Virus record (IMG/VR): IMGVR_UViG_3300025508_000059
Location: 1 to 35,646 of that record
Direction: 5' to 3' (one strand)
From: a virus
Length of the DNA: 35,646 bases
Numbering within the stretch: position 1 is the first letter of the stretch; every line of letters begins with the position of its first letter. Positions 1 through 5,892 of the stretch are shown here, piece by piece. A model generated the notes under the pieces. That model worked only from the letters and a program-made list of their open reading frames with translations, did not search any database and was not told the DNA's origin. The translations under genes and the position numbers were made by a program.

Positions 1-367
1 CGTTCATACCACGAAGATTTTCTCTTTGTTCTGCTGACTTACAACGGATAAAGGTTCCATTGGGAAACTCTATTGTTAGATCACCGTTGTTGATCTTGGA
101 TTCTTTAATGCCAAATAGTTCTTTACAGCTTTTAGTAAGGTCGGGCCATATTAGAGTCTTTATCATTTCACGAGTTGGTGCTATGTAAAGGATATCCTTG
201 CCCTTGTGAAACTTAGCATCTTGTGCGGCTATGGGAAGGAATAATGCTGCCAGGAATGTTTTACCAGAGCCAACGGGAACAATATCAATTGAATGTTTAT
301 CAGTGTTCATCCAATCATTAAATATCGTTGACTGTTCGCCATAAAGCGTAATAGGGACTTTACGCAT
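1..367 (-). CDS. terL: Terminase large subunit, N-terminal part (left-end allele, cut by window edge)
   Basis: This is the first ~122 codons of the packaging ATPase-nuclease, cut by the window start. Bases 1-319 match 34274-34592 inside the full terminase gene with three differences, so it is a second allele of that gene or the wrap-around end of a circular genome. It contains the same Walker A motif, VGSGKT. The first codons differ from the other copy (MRKVPITLYGEQ here, MKKIDIVLYGEQ there). The ATG directly follows the TAA of the upstream TerS gene (368-370) with no gap, so translation is probably coupled. The identity is secure. Whether this is a separate physical copy cannot be decided from sequence. 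Confidence 0.9.
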   Translation of the reverse strand, partial: MRKVPITLYGEQSTIFNDWMNTDKHSIDIVPVGSGKTFLAALFLPIAAQDAKFHKGKDILYIAPTREMIKTLIWPDLTKSCKELFGIKESKINNGDLTIEFPNGTFIRCKSAEQRENLRGMN

Positions 368-703
368 TTACTTCCAGTCGTCAAGCTCGGTCTTAGTGAA
401 TACGATTTGAACGCCCAACGCTGCGCCGCCTGATGTAATATCTTGGGCTGCTACATCGGTAAAGTAATATTTGGCAAAGGCTGTTTGATACTTAAACAAC
501 ATTTCGTAATCACCGCGACTTCTTGCGTCAAGCATATCGCGTGCCAAGTCTTCTTTTAAACTATGTCCGTGAACTTTTTTGTATTCTTCAAGGAATTCAC
601 CACCTTGTATCTTGCTTGTGGATCCGAGTTTTCTTCCTGAGCCAACTCTTTTTCCGCCGCGCTTTTTGATTTCGGGCTGATTAGTTTTCAATTCTTGCGT
701 CAT
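368..703 (-). CDS. terS: Terminase small subunit-like protein, left-end allele (111 aa)
   Basis: Probable DNA-recognition subunit of the packaging motor. The assignment rests on position immediately before terL, size, and the basic N-terminal GGKRVGSGRKLGS segment, typical of small-terminase N-termini. The C-terminal tail (GVQIVF...ELDDWK) is nearly the same as in the right-end TerS at 35112-35453, but the rest is only weakly similar. The start is preceded by ATAAATA with a five-base gap and no clear Shine-Dalgarno site. It is followed without spacing by the terL ATG. The neighbouring upstream gene is a 55-aa ORF. Confidence 0.75.
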   Translation of the reverse strand: MTQELKTNQPEIKKRGGKRVGSGRKLGSTSKIQGGEFLEEYKKVHGHSLKEDLARDMLDARSRGDYEMLFKYQTAFAKYYFTDVAAQDITSGGAALGVQIVFTKTELDDWK

Positions 704-708
704 ATATC

Positions 709-715
709 TATTTAT
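709..715 (-). promoter_or_regulatory. ATAAATA late-promoter-like box before left-end TerS
   Basis: On the minus strand the sequence reads AAATAAAAGATAAATAG, ending five bases before the TerS ATG. It has the TATAAATA-like core of T4-type late promoters and the same AAATAAAAG upstream context as the boxes at 14942, 16912, 32792 and 35459. There is no -35 element. Its function as a promoter is inferred from recurrence. Confidence 0.5.
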
Positions 716-718
716 CTT

Positions 719-886
719 TTATTTTAAAGTAAACTTGATTTCTTTTACTTTGGGTTTTCTTGGCTTGACTATCTTCTTAATGGACTCTGGACCAAGTTCC
801 AAACCGCATTCTTTATACAGCAATGCTATCTCAATGGGAGATTGTTTTGGTTTAAACCAATTGCGCAATGTGTCAAGTATAGTCAT
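719..886 (-). CDS. Small conserved phage protein (55 aa)
   Basis: A short ORF starting MTILDTLRNWFKPKQSP and ending with a lysine-rich tail (KPRKPKVKEIKFTLK). It fills the gap between the 120-aa gene and terS, and it is preserved in the second allele at the right end (35469-35636) with one amino-acid change (Ser to Pro). The differences between copies leave the frame intact, which supports it being real. The stop codon lies beside the ATAAATA box used for terS. No function is recognisable. The basic C-terminus could bind nucleic acid, but this is only a guess. Confidence 0.7.
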   Translation of the reverse strand: MTILDTLRNWFKPKQSPIEIALLYKECGLELGPESIKKIVKPRKPKVKEIKFTLK

Positions 887-895
887 AATGTTTCC

Positions 896-1258
896 TTATA
901 CAAAAATCTGTTCGTAGTCTTCTGCTTTATCTTCAGGATCTAATCCATCCCAAATTGTCTTATCTACTTTATGTTGATACTTGCGTGTACCAAAGCTTGT
1001 GAGTAGTTTTTGATTTTTCATTGTCCAGCTCATTACAATTTCTTGATAGCGTTCTTTACCAAGAATAAGTTGTAGTTGAGTCTTTGAGTCTTCAATAGAA
1101 GGGTTGATATCCCACTTAGAGCCTTGTACAGTAAACATAAACTCAATACATTGATCTATCTCAAGTTCATTCATATACGGAGATAATTCCGTTACCATTC
1201 TGTCGAAGGCTTTGATGTTTGATGTATCGGGTCTGTCAATGATACTTTTAGTGGACAT
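896..1258 (-). CDS. Hypothetical phage protein (120 aa)
   Basis: No family recognised. The protein is acidic at the C-terminus (DPEDKAEDYEQIFV) with no membrane segment. The ATG at 1258 is chosen over the upstream GTG at 1267 because GAGGTG lies at Shine-Dalgarno distance from it. It overlaps the end of the preceding gene (1248-1595) by 11 bases, indicating the same operon. It lies in the run of small genes leading into terS. Confidence 0.7.
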   Translation of the reverse strand: MSTKSIIDRPDTSNIKAFDRMVTELSPYMNELEIDQCIEFMFTVQGSKWDINPSIEDSKTQLQLILGKERYQEIVMSWTMKNQKLLTSFGTRKYQHKVDKTIWDGLDPEDKAEDYEQIFV

Positions 1259-1595
1259 TATGTTCACCTCTTAGTTCAATCAATTGTTGTTCAGTGAGCA
1301 AGGCGCCCAAGAAAGAATGTATTGCTTTCATACCAATGATCTTAAAGTCAAGATGTTGTAAATCTTCATCTTTGAGGTCTGCCAGTGGAATGTCCATTAA
1401 CAATACCAATGCTTTATTGATGTCTGTCATCAGTGGTTGAATTGATACCCATACTGTATCATCTGTTGCTTTTACTAATCTATAGCTGTTAAGTTGTTTT
1501 GTTATCATTGGTTTTTCTTTTTTAAATATACGATCATAGGACTCATCAAAGGTCTCTTTGTTCGTGGGTCGTTGCTTGCTGCCTTTGCCGCTCAT
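1248..1595 (-). CDS. Hypothetical protein with GKGSKQRPT N-terminus (115 aa)
   Basis: The N-terminus MSGKGSKQRPTNKETFDESY followed by DRIFKK matches a short conserved start that I recall from many uncharacterised phage proteins. The rest is helix-rich, with no catalytic motif visible. The start is supported by GAGGAAAG upstream and by a TAATG stop/start overlap with the gene before it. It is probably translated together with its neighbours. Function unknown. Confidence 0.75.
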   Translation of the reverse strand: MSGKGSKQRPTNKETFDESYDRIFKKEKPMITKQLNSYRLVKATDDTVWVSIQPLMTDINKALVLLMDIPLADLKDEDLQHLDFKIIGMKAIHSFLGALLTEQQLIELRGEHNVH

Positions 1596-1978
1596 TATTC
1601 TTTCCTCTTTGTTACAAATTGAAGGTAATCTTCATCATCATCCGTTTGTCTTTTATTTATGCGTTCACATGTATTTTTATGTTGCTGAATTACTGTCTCT
1701 GATGCGAATGTTTTATCACATTCCATACAGCGATAGCCCAAATGTTTCCATTCTTTCATTCTGTAGGCATAAATTTTACTCATCTTTGGAATGGGTAAAT
1801 CTACTGGTTCTGTCTCAGCAATTAGTTTAAGTTCTGTTTGATCCATGCGTGTTATTATTTTTTCAATGTGAAGTAAACCGTTTTCCATTATACCCCAATC
1901 TTTGTTTCTGCGGGACATTAATTTTACATAGGACTTATCCTTTAACTTCTGTTCCTCGGACTTTATTTGCTTTTTCAT
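1595..1978 (-). CDS. Small C2HC zinc-finger protein (127 aa)
   Basis: Contains one zinc-finger pattern, C-x2-C-x12-H-x3-C (CMEC...H..C, near residues 84-104 from this start), of the kind that binds nucleic acid. The N-terminus is highly basic. The frame is open up to a GTG at 2014, but that start has no ribosome site and would overlap the upstream gene by 80 bases. The ATG at 1978 overlaps by 44, and a further ATG at 1918 would not overlap at all, so the start is uncertain. The role is unknown. A transcription or DNA-binding function is inferred only from the finger. Confidence 0.65.
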   Translation of the reverse strand: MKKQIKSEEQKLKDKSYVKLMSRRNKDWGIMENGLLHIEKIITRMDQTELKLIAETEPVDLPIPKMSKIYAYRMKEWKHLGYRCMECDKTFASETVIQQHKNTCERINKRQTDDDEDYLQFVTKRKE

Positions 1979-2285
1979 CTTTGATTTTGTCCAATCTCTT
2001 TCTATGCGCGGCACTCATATTTGCTTTATGTTGTGCTGTCTTTGGCTTGCCCAACTTGGCTAAACTCATTTTTCTTTTTTGTTCTTCTGTCTTAGGCACA
2101 CCTTTTAATGTGTTTCTGAGAGCAGCTTTAATATTGGCTCTTGCCGCGGGTGAATGTGGGCCCGTGCCCGTTTGCCAGGGCGTGTGATTTGGCAGTTGTT
2201 GTAGAGGTTCTGCTCGTTGAAGTTTAATGATTTTCACATTATGTTCGTTGTAGCAATGAACGCGAGTTTTAGTTGTTTGTGTCAT
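1935..2285 (-). CDS. NUMOD3-repeat DNA-binding protein, homing-endonuclease type (116 aa)
   Basis: The middle and C-terminal part carries repeated NUMOD3-like segments (SPAARANIKAAL, KTEEQKRKMSLAKLGKPK, TAQHKANMSAAHRKR). These are short helical DNA-binding modules usually found at the C-terminus of HNH and GIY-YIG homing endonucleases. No intact nuclease motif is visible in the first 50 residues, so it may be a remnant or a stand-alone binding protein. An ATAAATA box ends five bases before the ATG and there is no Shine-Dalgarno site. Its 3' end overlaps the zinc-finger gene. Confidence 0.65.
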   Translation of the reverse strand: MTQTTKTRVHCYNEHNVKIIKLQRAEPLQQLPNHTPWQTGTGPHSPAARANIKAALRNTLKGVPKTEEQKRKMSLAKLGKPKTAQHKANMSAAHRKRLDKIKDEKANKVRGTEVKG

Positions 2286-2290
2286 AGCGG

Positions 2291-2297
2291 TATTTAT
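2291..2297 (-). promoter_or_regulatory. ATAAATA box, five bases before a start codon
   Basis: The minus strand reads AAAGATAAATACCGCTATG, with the same box-to-ATG distance as at both TerS copies. Candidate late promoter giving a nearly leaderless transcript of the NUMOD3-repeat gene. Confidence 0.4.
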
Positions 2298-2518
2298 CTT
2301 TGTTCTGCTGTGGGATATTGTTTGAAGTTATCAACTGTGAGCCACTTGACAAACTTATTACATGTAACGCACATGAGTTTGCCATAATGTGGAGCAGCAG
2401 TGGCAACGGCACATAGTGTGTGATCCATGTGCTGTGTGGGTAAAGGCTTGGCTTCTGTGTAATCAGTGAAGTCTAGATTCTTTCTAAATTGAGGTCTGTT
2501 ATAATTAAGTTTTGACAT
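2294..2518 (-). CDS. Hypothetical protein with CxxC pair (74 aa)
   Basis: The C-terminal half (HYGKLMCVTCNKFVKWL) has a CxxC pair followed by KFVKWL. I have seen this pattern in small phage proteins, sometimes fused to nucleases, and it may bind a metal ion. The ATG at 2518 is preferred over the one at 2551, because an ATAAATA promoter-like box (2539-2545) lies between them and would be inside the longer version. The stop codon overlaps the ATAAATA box of the next gene. Function unknown. Confidence 0.6.
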   Translation of the reverse strand: MSKLNYNRPQFRKNLDFTDYTEAKPLPTQHMDHTLCAVATAAPHYGKLMCVTCNKFVKWLTVDNFKQYPTAEQR

Positions 2519-2538
2519 TTTGCTCGTCTTGTATGTAT

Positions 2539-2545
2539 TATTTAT
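2539..2545 (-). promoter_or_regulatory. TATAAATA late-promoter-like box
   Basis: The minus strand reads GTGTATAAATAATAC, a full TATAAATA core, 20 bases before the ATG at 2518. This spacing leaves room for a short leader. Confidence 0.45.
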
Positions 2546-2570
2546 ACACAAGACAAGCGGTGAAATTAAA

Positions 2571-2954
2571 TTATATAAGACTGGCTCTATTCACTCTAGC
2601 AGCGTAAAAGCTCTTTAATTCCATTTCAAAATCAGTTATCTTCCAAACATTAGGATCGCTATGAACATCATTAAGCATTATTTCGTAATAACTATCCACT
2701 GTGTTTGTTTCAATTGCGTGGGCGAATGATTTAGGTTCATACCAAGCCCAATCCAAATGACTAAGCATTCTAAATTTAGTTGAGTGTTTGGCTACAAATA
2801 TATTTTTATTAATTCGTAGGACTCCATTATATTCTGTTACTTCTAACTTTACTGCGGTATGGGCTTTAATTGCGTTATATCTCTGTATCAATTTAATATC
2901 ATTGATATAGGGATGATAAGCTTTAAGCCGGGGACTATTATGTGGGTTTGCCAT
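2571..2954 (-). CDS. Hypothetical protein (127 aa)
   Basis: No family recognised. It is a soluble basic protein rich in aromatic residues (LDWAWYEPKSF), with no signal peptide or membrane helix. It is the first gene after a good sigma-70-like promoter (2981-3009), so it is probably expressed early and heads the leftward cluster of small genes. GAAAG lies upstream of the ATG. Confidence 0.65.
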   Translation of the reverse strand: MANPHNSPRLKAYHPYINDIKLIQRYNAIKAHTAVKLEVTEYNGVLRINKNIFVAKHSTKFRMLSHLDWAWYEPKSFAHAIETNTVDSYYEIMLNDVHSDPNVWKITDFEMELKSFYAARVNRASLI

Positions 2955-2980
2955 ATTATCTTTCAGTTGTTGATATGTTA

Positions 2981-3009
2981 ATTATAACAGGTAATTTACT
3001 TGATGTCTG
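2981..3009 (-). promoter_or_regulatory. Sigma-70 promoter with extended -10
   Basis: On the minus strand: CAGACA (3004-3009), 17-base spacer, TATAAT (2981-2986) preceded by TGT, giving an extended -10. The predicted start is about 20 bases before the ATG at 2954. It would drive the leftward small-gene cluster early in infection. Confidence 0.6.
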
Positions 3010-3068
3010 TTGTATTTTTACAACATTGGCCGATCCTAATCGATTAATTGAATGAAAGGAAAGCAATT

Positions 3069-3121
3069 CCGTTACTAATAACCCTTATATATATCTATAG
3101 CATTAAAAGTAACGGTTTTTT
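3069..3121. terminator. Inverted repeat with T-run past the helicase 3' end
   Basis: CCGTTACT (3069-3076) pairs with AGTAACGG (3108-3115) across a 31-base AT-rich loop, followed on the plus strand by six T. The T-run is on the plus side, so as a terminator it would stop rightward (antisense) transcription. No plus-strand gene is visible upstream. It may instead shape the 3' end of the helicase transcript. Confidence 0.35.
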
Positions 3122-3133
3122 ATATATAAATTT

Positions 3134-4549
3134 TTATGGGTTATTTTTCTTGTTATCTCGGTATTTCTTTTGTTTTTCTGCTTTGGTCATTTTATTATCT
3201 TTAGTAGTTCCAATTGGTCTGCCAGTACTTTTGGGTTGTTGTTTTACTCCATTAAGTAAATTCATTTCTAAAATTTCAATGGAATCACCATCAAAATAAT
3301 CCAGGACTGAGGATGCGATAGAAAAATCGGGAATGAATACATTGATGACTTCATTCGCATAATTCATTGAACGAAGTCCGGTGCGCATAATCACTTGATA
3401 AAACAGATAACTAGAATGAAAATGTAAAATCATTCGTTGCTGTTCGTATTTGTCCATATTCATTAACCAAACCTGTTTATAAAAACTTTCAATATGTGGA
3501 TCCATATTAAGGGCAGATTCTAGATTTACATTGGTAATGTCTTGATAATCATTTAGTCCGTGGACATTATGAGTTAGTACTTCTTCATCTGGTAATGATT
3601 TGTCTTGATGATTATTACGAACTGTGATGATTCTACCAGTTCTGTGCTGATTAATGTATGTATGATAATTCGTGACAATCTCTGGATATTTCTTTATCAA
3701 AGAATTGCTGTATATGATAGTTTGGTTAATAGTTTTTGTACCGATAGTTTTATCAGTATGGATTCTGATATTGCCCATATGTTCTTGGAAATCAGTGAGA
3801 ATTACACTCTTGATATTATATGTTTTAAGCCAGTAATACATTTTAGTATACTTGAACGCAGCCGCTGCTATTAATACATCGTGCCAGCCAACAACTAAAT
3901 GAGGATCAAGAACATTAATAATGCGCGCCTCGCCCTCTTTCATTTGAGATAATACTTTCCAACCATGTCCTGTGACATATGTCATATAATTATTATCAAC
4001 TAGATTGAGAAAGCTTTCACTATCATTTAATATTGATTGTCCTGGATCTAATATTACATTAATACGGGTCCAATCACTATCACTATCAGTAAGTTCAATA
4101 ATAGATTGGGACACTGAATCTTCAAATGTAAAAAGCTTTTCAAGCTGTAAATTATTATCCCACGTGGATTTCTTATAAGTGATTTTAGAAAGCTTTACAA
4201 CTTCTTCAAGTGCCTCATCAATAATCAAATCATAGTTATTTTTATAACCATTATCTTTGGGTAATAGCGTAAATGTCTTATGCGTAATAATTATAATGTT
4301 CTCATTATTCCTCATACTGTCAATTAAAGCTTTGACTGTGGATTTAAATTTATAATTATACTTGTTATATATTTTACTATTGATAATATCCATGGGGACA
4401 TCAATATCATTGCCATATTGTTCTTGTAACTTCAATCCGGGGACGACAATTAAAGTATTAATATTATTTTGAATATTAAATTGGATTCGTTTGTAAATAC
4501 GCTGGGTAGTTTTGCCGAGACCGCAGCCTCGTTGATCTATCGTTATCAT
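3134..4549 (-). CDS. SF2 helicase-like ATPase (471 aa)
   Basis: Superfamily-2 style NTPase, likely acting in phage DNA replication, recombination or transcript remodelling. Visible motifs are Walker A GCGLGKTT (8-15), the DExx box DLIIDEALE (107-115), GLNDYQD (331-337) in the region of motif V, and MRTGLRS (388-394) as an arginine-finger motif VI. The C-terminus has a GRPIGT AT-hook-like segment and a lysine-rich KAEKQKKYRDNKK tail suited to DNA contact. It is the only replication-type protein I can find. The start lies eight bases after AGGA, which sits in the stem of a structured leader, and a consensus promoter lies at 4688-4716. The exact helicase family is not certain. Confidence 0.75.
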   Translation of the reverse strand: MITIDQRGCGLGKTTQRIYKRIQFNIQNNINTLIVVPGLKLQEQYGNDIDVPMDIINSKIYNKYNYKFKSTVKALIDSMRNNENIIIITHKTFTLLPKDNGYKNNYDLIIDEALEEVVKLSKITYKKSTWDNNLQLEKLFTFEDSVSQSIIELTDSDSDWTRINVILDPGQSILNDSESFLNLVDNNYMTYVTGHGWKVLSQMKEGEARIINVLDPHLVVGWHDVLIAAAAFKYTKMYYWLKTYNIKSVILTDFQEHMGNIRIHTDKTIGTKTINQTIIYSNSLIKKYPEIVTNYHTYINQHRTGRIITVRNNHQDKSLPDEEVLTHNVHGLNDYQDITNVNLESALNMDPHIESFYKQVWLMNMDKYEQQRMILHFHSSYLFYQVIMRTGLRSMNYANEVINVFIPDFSIASSVLDYFDGDSIEILEMNLLNGVKQQPKSTGRPIGTTKDNKMTKAEKQKKYRDNKKNNP

Positions 4550-4557
4550 TGAATTGT

Positions 4558-4678
4558 TCCTATGTTAATGAATTGCTCCCTGTGCCTCGTGGTATGAGGT
4601 GAATCCCGCTATTACCACATAACGGGATTCTATAACATAGGAGTCAAAATGTAAAAGCCTCTTAGTTCTTCTACATTT
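4558..4678 (-). promoter_or_regulatory. Structured leader of the helicase gene (three-way junction with kissing loops)
   Basis: The transcript from the promoter at 4688-4716 would contain a 5' hairpin (4647-4653 with 4672-4678), then a three-way junction. The outer stem is 4558-4567 with 4633-4642 (10 bp). Hairpin 1 is 4601-4608 with 4623-4630 (GAATCCCG/CGGGATTC, 8 bp). Hairpin 2 is 4585-4588 with 4596-4599. The two hairpin loops contain perfectly complementary GTGGTA (4589-4594) and TACCAC (4613-4618), a possible kissing interaction. The 3' side of the outer stem carries the AGGA ribosome site of the helicase, so folding would hide it. I do not recognise a known riboswitch class. Confidence 0.6.
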
Positions 4679-4679
4679 C

Positions 4680-4686
4680 TATTTAT
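4680..4686 (-). promoter_or_regulatory. ATAAATA box at the helicase transcription start
   Basis: It lies directly downstream of the sigma-70 -10 element (TATAATGATAAATAG), overlapping the expected start site. It could allow both early and late transcription of the helicase leader, or could be part of the initial transcribed sequence only. Confidence 0.35.
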
Positions 4687-4687
4687 C

Positions 4688-4716
4688 ATTATAAATCCTT
4701 TTTGATTTATTGTCAA
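4688..4716 (-). promoter_or_regulatory. Perfect sigma-70 promoter facing the helicase
   Basis: On the minus strand: TTGACA (4711-4716), 17-base spacer, TATAAT (4688-4693). Full match to consensus at both hexamers with ideal spacing. It drives the structured leader and the helicase gene and diverges from the plus-strand block. Confidence 0.85.
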
Positions 4717-4719
4717 TAG

Positions 4720-4726
4720 ATAAATA
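4720..4726 (+). promoter_or_regulatory. ATAAATA box before the first plus-strand gene
   Basis: The plus strand reads AGATAAATAGATATATG, the same 15-base ATAAATAGATATATG string found before both TerS genes on the minus strand. The box ends five bases before the ATG at 4732, with no Shine-Dalgarno site. Confidence 0.45.
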
Positions 4727-4731
4727 GATAT

Positions 4732-5034
4732 ATGAATCAAATACTCCACGATCTTTATGATAATGTGACAATCTCGCCCACTGTTATCCGAATTGCCACA
4801 AGCCACGCAAACTTACATCAAATGGAACCATTGTTCTATGACAAACGCATTGATGATATGATTAACTTGACCGAAAACTGCGCGGCAATTAAAATAACAA
4901 TGAAGCTTGATGACTTTTTGGATATGGAGAAGATATTATCAAAAAGTGTGACCGAAAAACAACAACGCGAAGCTGATCCGCGCCTTAAAGAGCTTTACAA
5001 TGCTTACCAAACCTTTTTACACTTATCGCAATGA
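4732..5034 (+). CDS. Hypothetical conserved phage protein (100 aa)
   Basis: No family with known function recognised. The sequence has features of a compact soluble protein (KITMKLDDFLDMEKILSKSV followed by a basic/acidic helix and DPRLKELYNAYQTFLHL). It is the first gene of the plus-strand block. Its stop overlaps the next start as ATGA (5031-5034), so it is translationally coupled to the GIY-YIG gene. It starts five bases after an ATAAATA box. Confidence 0.75.
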   Translation: MNQILHDLYDNVTISPTVIRIATSHANLHQMEPLFYDKRIDDMINLTENCAAIKITMKLDDFLDMEKILSKSVTEKQQREADPRLKELYNAYQTFLHLSQ

Positions 5035-5462
5035 ATTGGACATACAAAAACACATTCGTCACAGAACTGCCTGATTGTACTGGTTTTGTCTATTTGATAG
5101 TGAATTTAACAAATAACAGAAAGTACATTGGTAAGAAACTGTCAAAATTCGCAAAGACAACTTACAAAACCGTGACCCAAAAGAATGGAATCAAGAAAAA
5201 GAAAAAAATAAAATCATCAGTGGATTCGGATTGGGTAACTTATTATGGGTCCTCAGTTGAACTAAGTGCCGATGTTGCCCGACTTGGAACAGATTGTTTC
5301 TCCCGTGAAATCCTTTATTTCTGTATGAGCAAAAGCGAATGTTCATACATTGAAGCCAGGGAGCAATTCAGCAGAAAAGTGTTAGAATCATCAGAATACT
5401 ACAATGGACAAATAAGCGTCAGAGTTCATGGTTCACACATCAAAAAGCTTGACATTAAATAG
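5031..5462 (+). CDS. GIY-YIG endonuclease, Seg/homing type (143 aa)
   Basis: The N-terminal module FVYLIVNLTNNRKYIGKK (19-36) holds a GIY-YIG variant, with VYL as the first motif and YIG as the second. It is followed by a lysine-rich insertion (about 46-62), then DWVTYYGSS and REIL typical of phage Seg-like GIY-YIG proteins. The C-terminal part has a conserved YYNGQISVRVHGSHIKK stretch. It probably cleaves DNA as a free-standing homing endonuclease or has been adopted as a phage nuclease. It overlaps the preceding gene by ATGA and is followed by an early promoter. Confidence 0.75.
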   Translation: MNWTYKNTFVTELPDCTGFVYLIVNLTNNRKYIGKKLSKFAKTTYKTVTQKNGIKKKKKIKSSVDSDWVTYYGSSVELSADVARLGTDCFSREILYFCMSKSECSYIEAREQFSRKVLESSEYYNGQISVRVHGSHIKKLDIK

Positions 5463-5477
5463 GTTATACGCTATAAT
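5449..5477 (+). promoter_or_regulatory. Perfect sigma-70 early promoter 1
   Basis: TTGACA (5449-5454), 17-base spacer, TATAAT (5472-5477). It overlaps the end of the GIY-YIG gene and drives the 95-aa gene. The -10 and transcribed leader are repeated exactly at promoter 2. Confidence 0.9.
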
Positions 5478-5498
5478 AGACTCTTAAACAGCAACAAA
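5470..5498 (+). repeat. 29-bp promoter-leader direct repeat, copy 1
   Basis: Exact match to 5852-5880. It begins at the base pair before the -10 region and covers -10 plus ~20 bases of transcribed leader (ending AACAGCAACAAA). In both copies the ATG follows after 12 further bases. Confidence 0.95.
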
Positions 5499-5510
5499 TA
5501 GGATTTAGAT

Positions 5511-5798
5511 ATGAGCAACAAACACATCGCAATTAAATGGGCAACTGCTACTGTCAAAACAGCACCAAGTTTTGTCTATAGTGATCAGTTCTTTAAGCCC
5601 TTTAGCAACGAAAGCACTCGTCGTAAGATTACGCAAGAACTTGCTAAAAATGGTGTGCTGGTTTGGTTTGATACTAAAGAAGGCGCCTTTCTGTTCCGTG
5701 CAAACGATCCAAAACTTACTATTAAACAAGATGCCAACTTTAAAGTTGGTATGTATGTTGATGAGAATGTATTGCTGTTGCCCGCATTGGCAATTTAA
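5511..5798 (+). CDS. Hypothetical early protein (95 aa)
   Basis: No family recognised. The protein is soluble, with a basic centre (ESTRRKITQELAKNG) and a hydrophobic C-terminus (ENVLLLPALAI). The start is fixed by AGGA upstream and by the consensus promoter 34 bases before it. It is likely among the first genes expressed, a position typical of small host-takeover proteins, but its target cannot be inferred. Confidence 0.75.
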   Translation: MSNKHIAIKWATATVKTAPSFVYSDQFFKPFSNESTRRKITQELAKNGVLVWFDTKEGAFLFRANDPKLTIKQDANFKVGMYVDENVLLLPALAI

Positions 5799-5830
5799 TT
5801 TACAGGAGCGTATGATGAAATGTCAGAGAA

Positions 5831-5859
5831 TTGACAATAAATCAGTTCTCTGCTATAAT
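5831..5859 (+). promoter_or_regulatory. Perfect sigma-70 early promoter 2
   Basis: TTGACA (5831-5836), 17-base spacer, TATAAT (5854-5859). The spacer differs from promoter 1, but the -10 and leader are identical. If the downstream gene is translated from ATG 5812, this promoter lies inside its coding region. Confidence 0.9.
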
Positions 5860-5880
5860 AGACTCTTAAACAGCAACAAA
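5852..5880 (+). repeat. 29-bp promoter-leader direct repeat, copy 2
   Basis: Exact repeat of 5470-5498, again followed by a 12-base gap and ATG (5893). The repeated unit looks like a duplicated expression module rather than repeated coding sequence. Confidence 0.95.
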
Positions 5881-5892
5881 CTTGGAAAATAC

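Noticed and set aside
1-896. Simple exact terminal repeat
   Set aside because: The two ends differ by a replaced TerS and an inserted gene, so they are not an identical packaged repeat.
3048-3299. 83-aa hydrophobic plus-strand ORF across the helicase 3' end
   Set aside because: It overlaps the real helicase antisense and runs through the inverted repeat. Its hydrophobicity comes from AT-rich sequence.
4558-4642. Known purine riboswitch
   Set aside because: The three-way shape and loop contact are similar, but the conserved junction bases are not present and the spacing before the last strand is too long.
5572-5811. N-terminal extension of the 91-aa early gene back to 5572
   Set aside because: It overlaps the 95-aa gene in another frame. 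Only the part from 5812 has a ribosome site.
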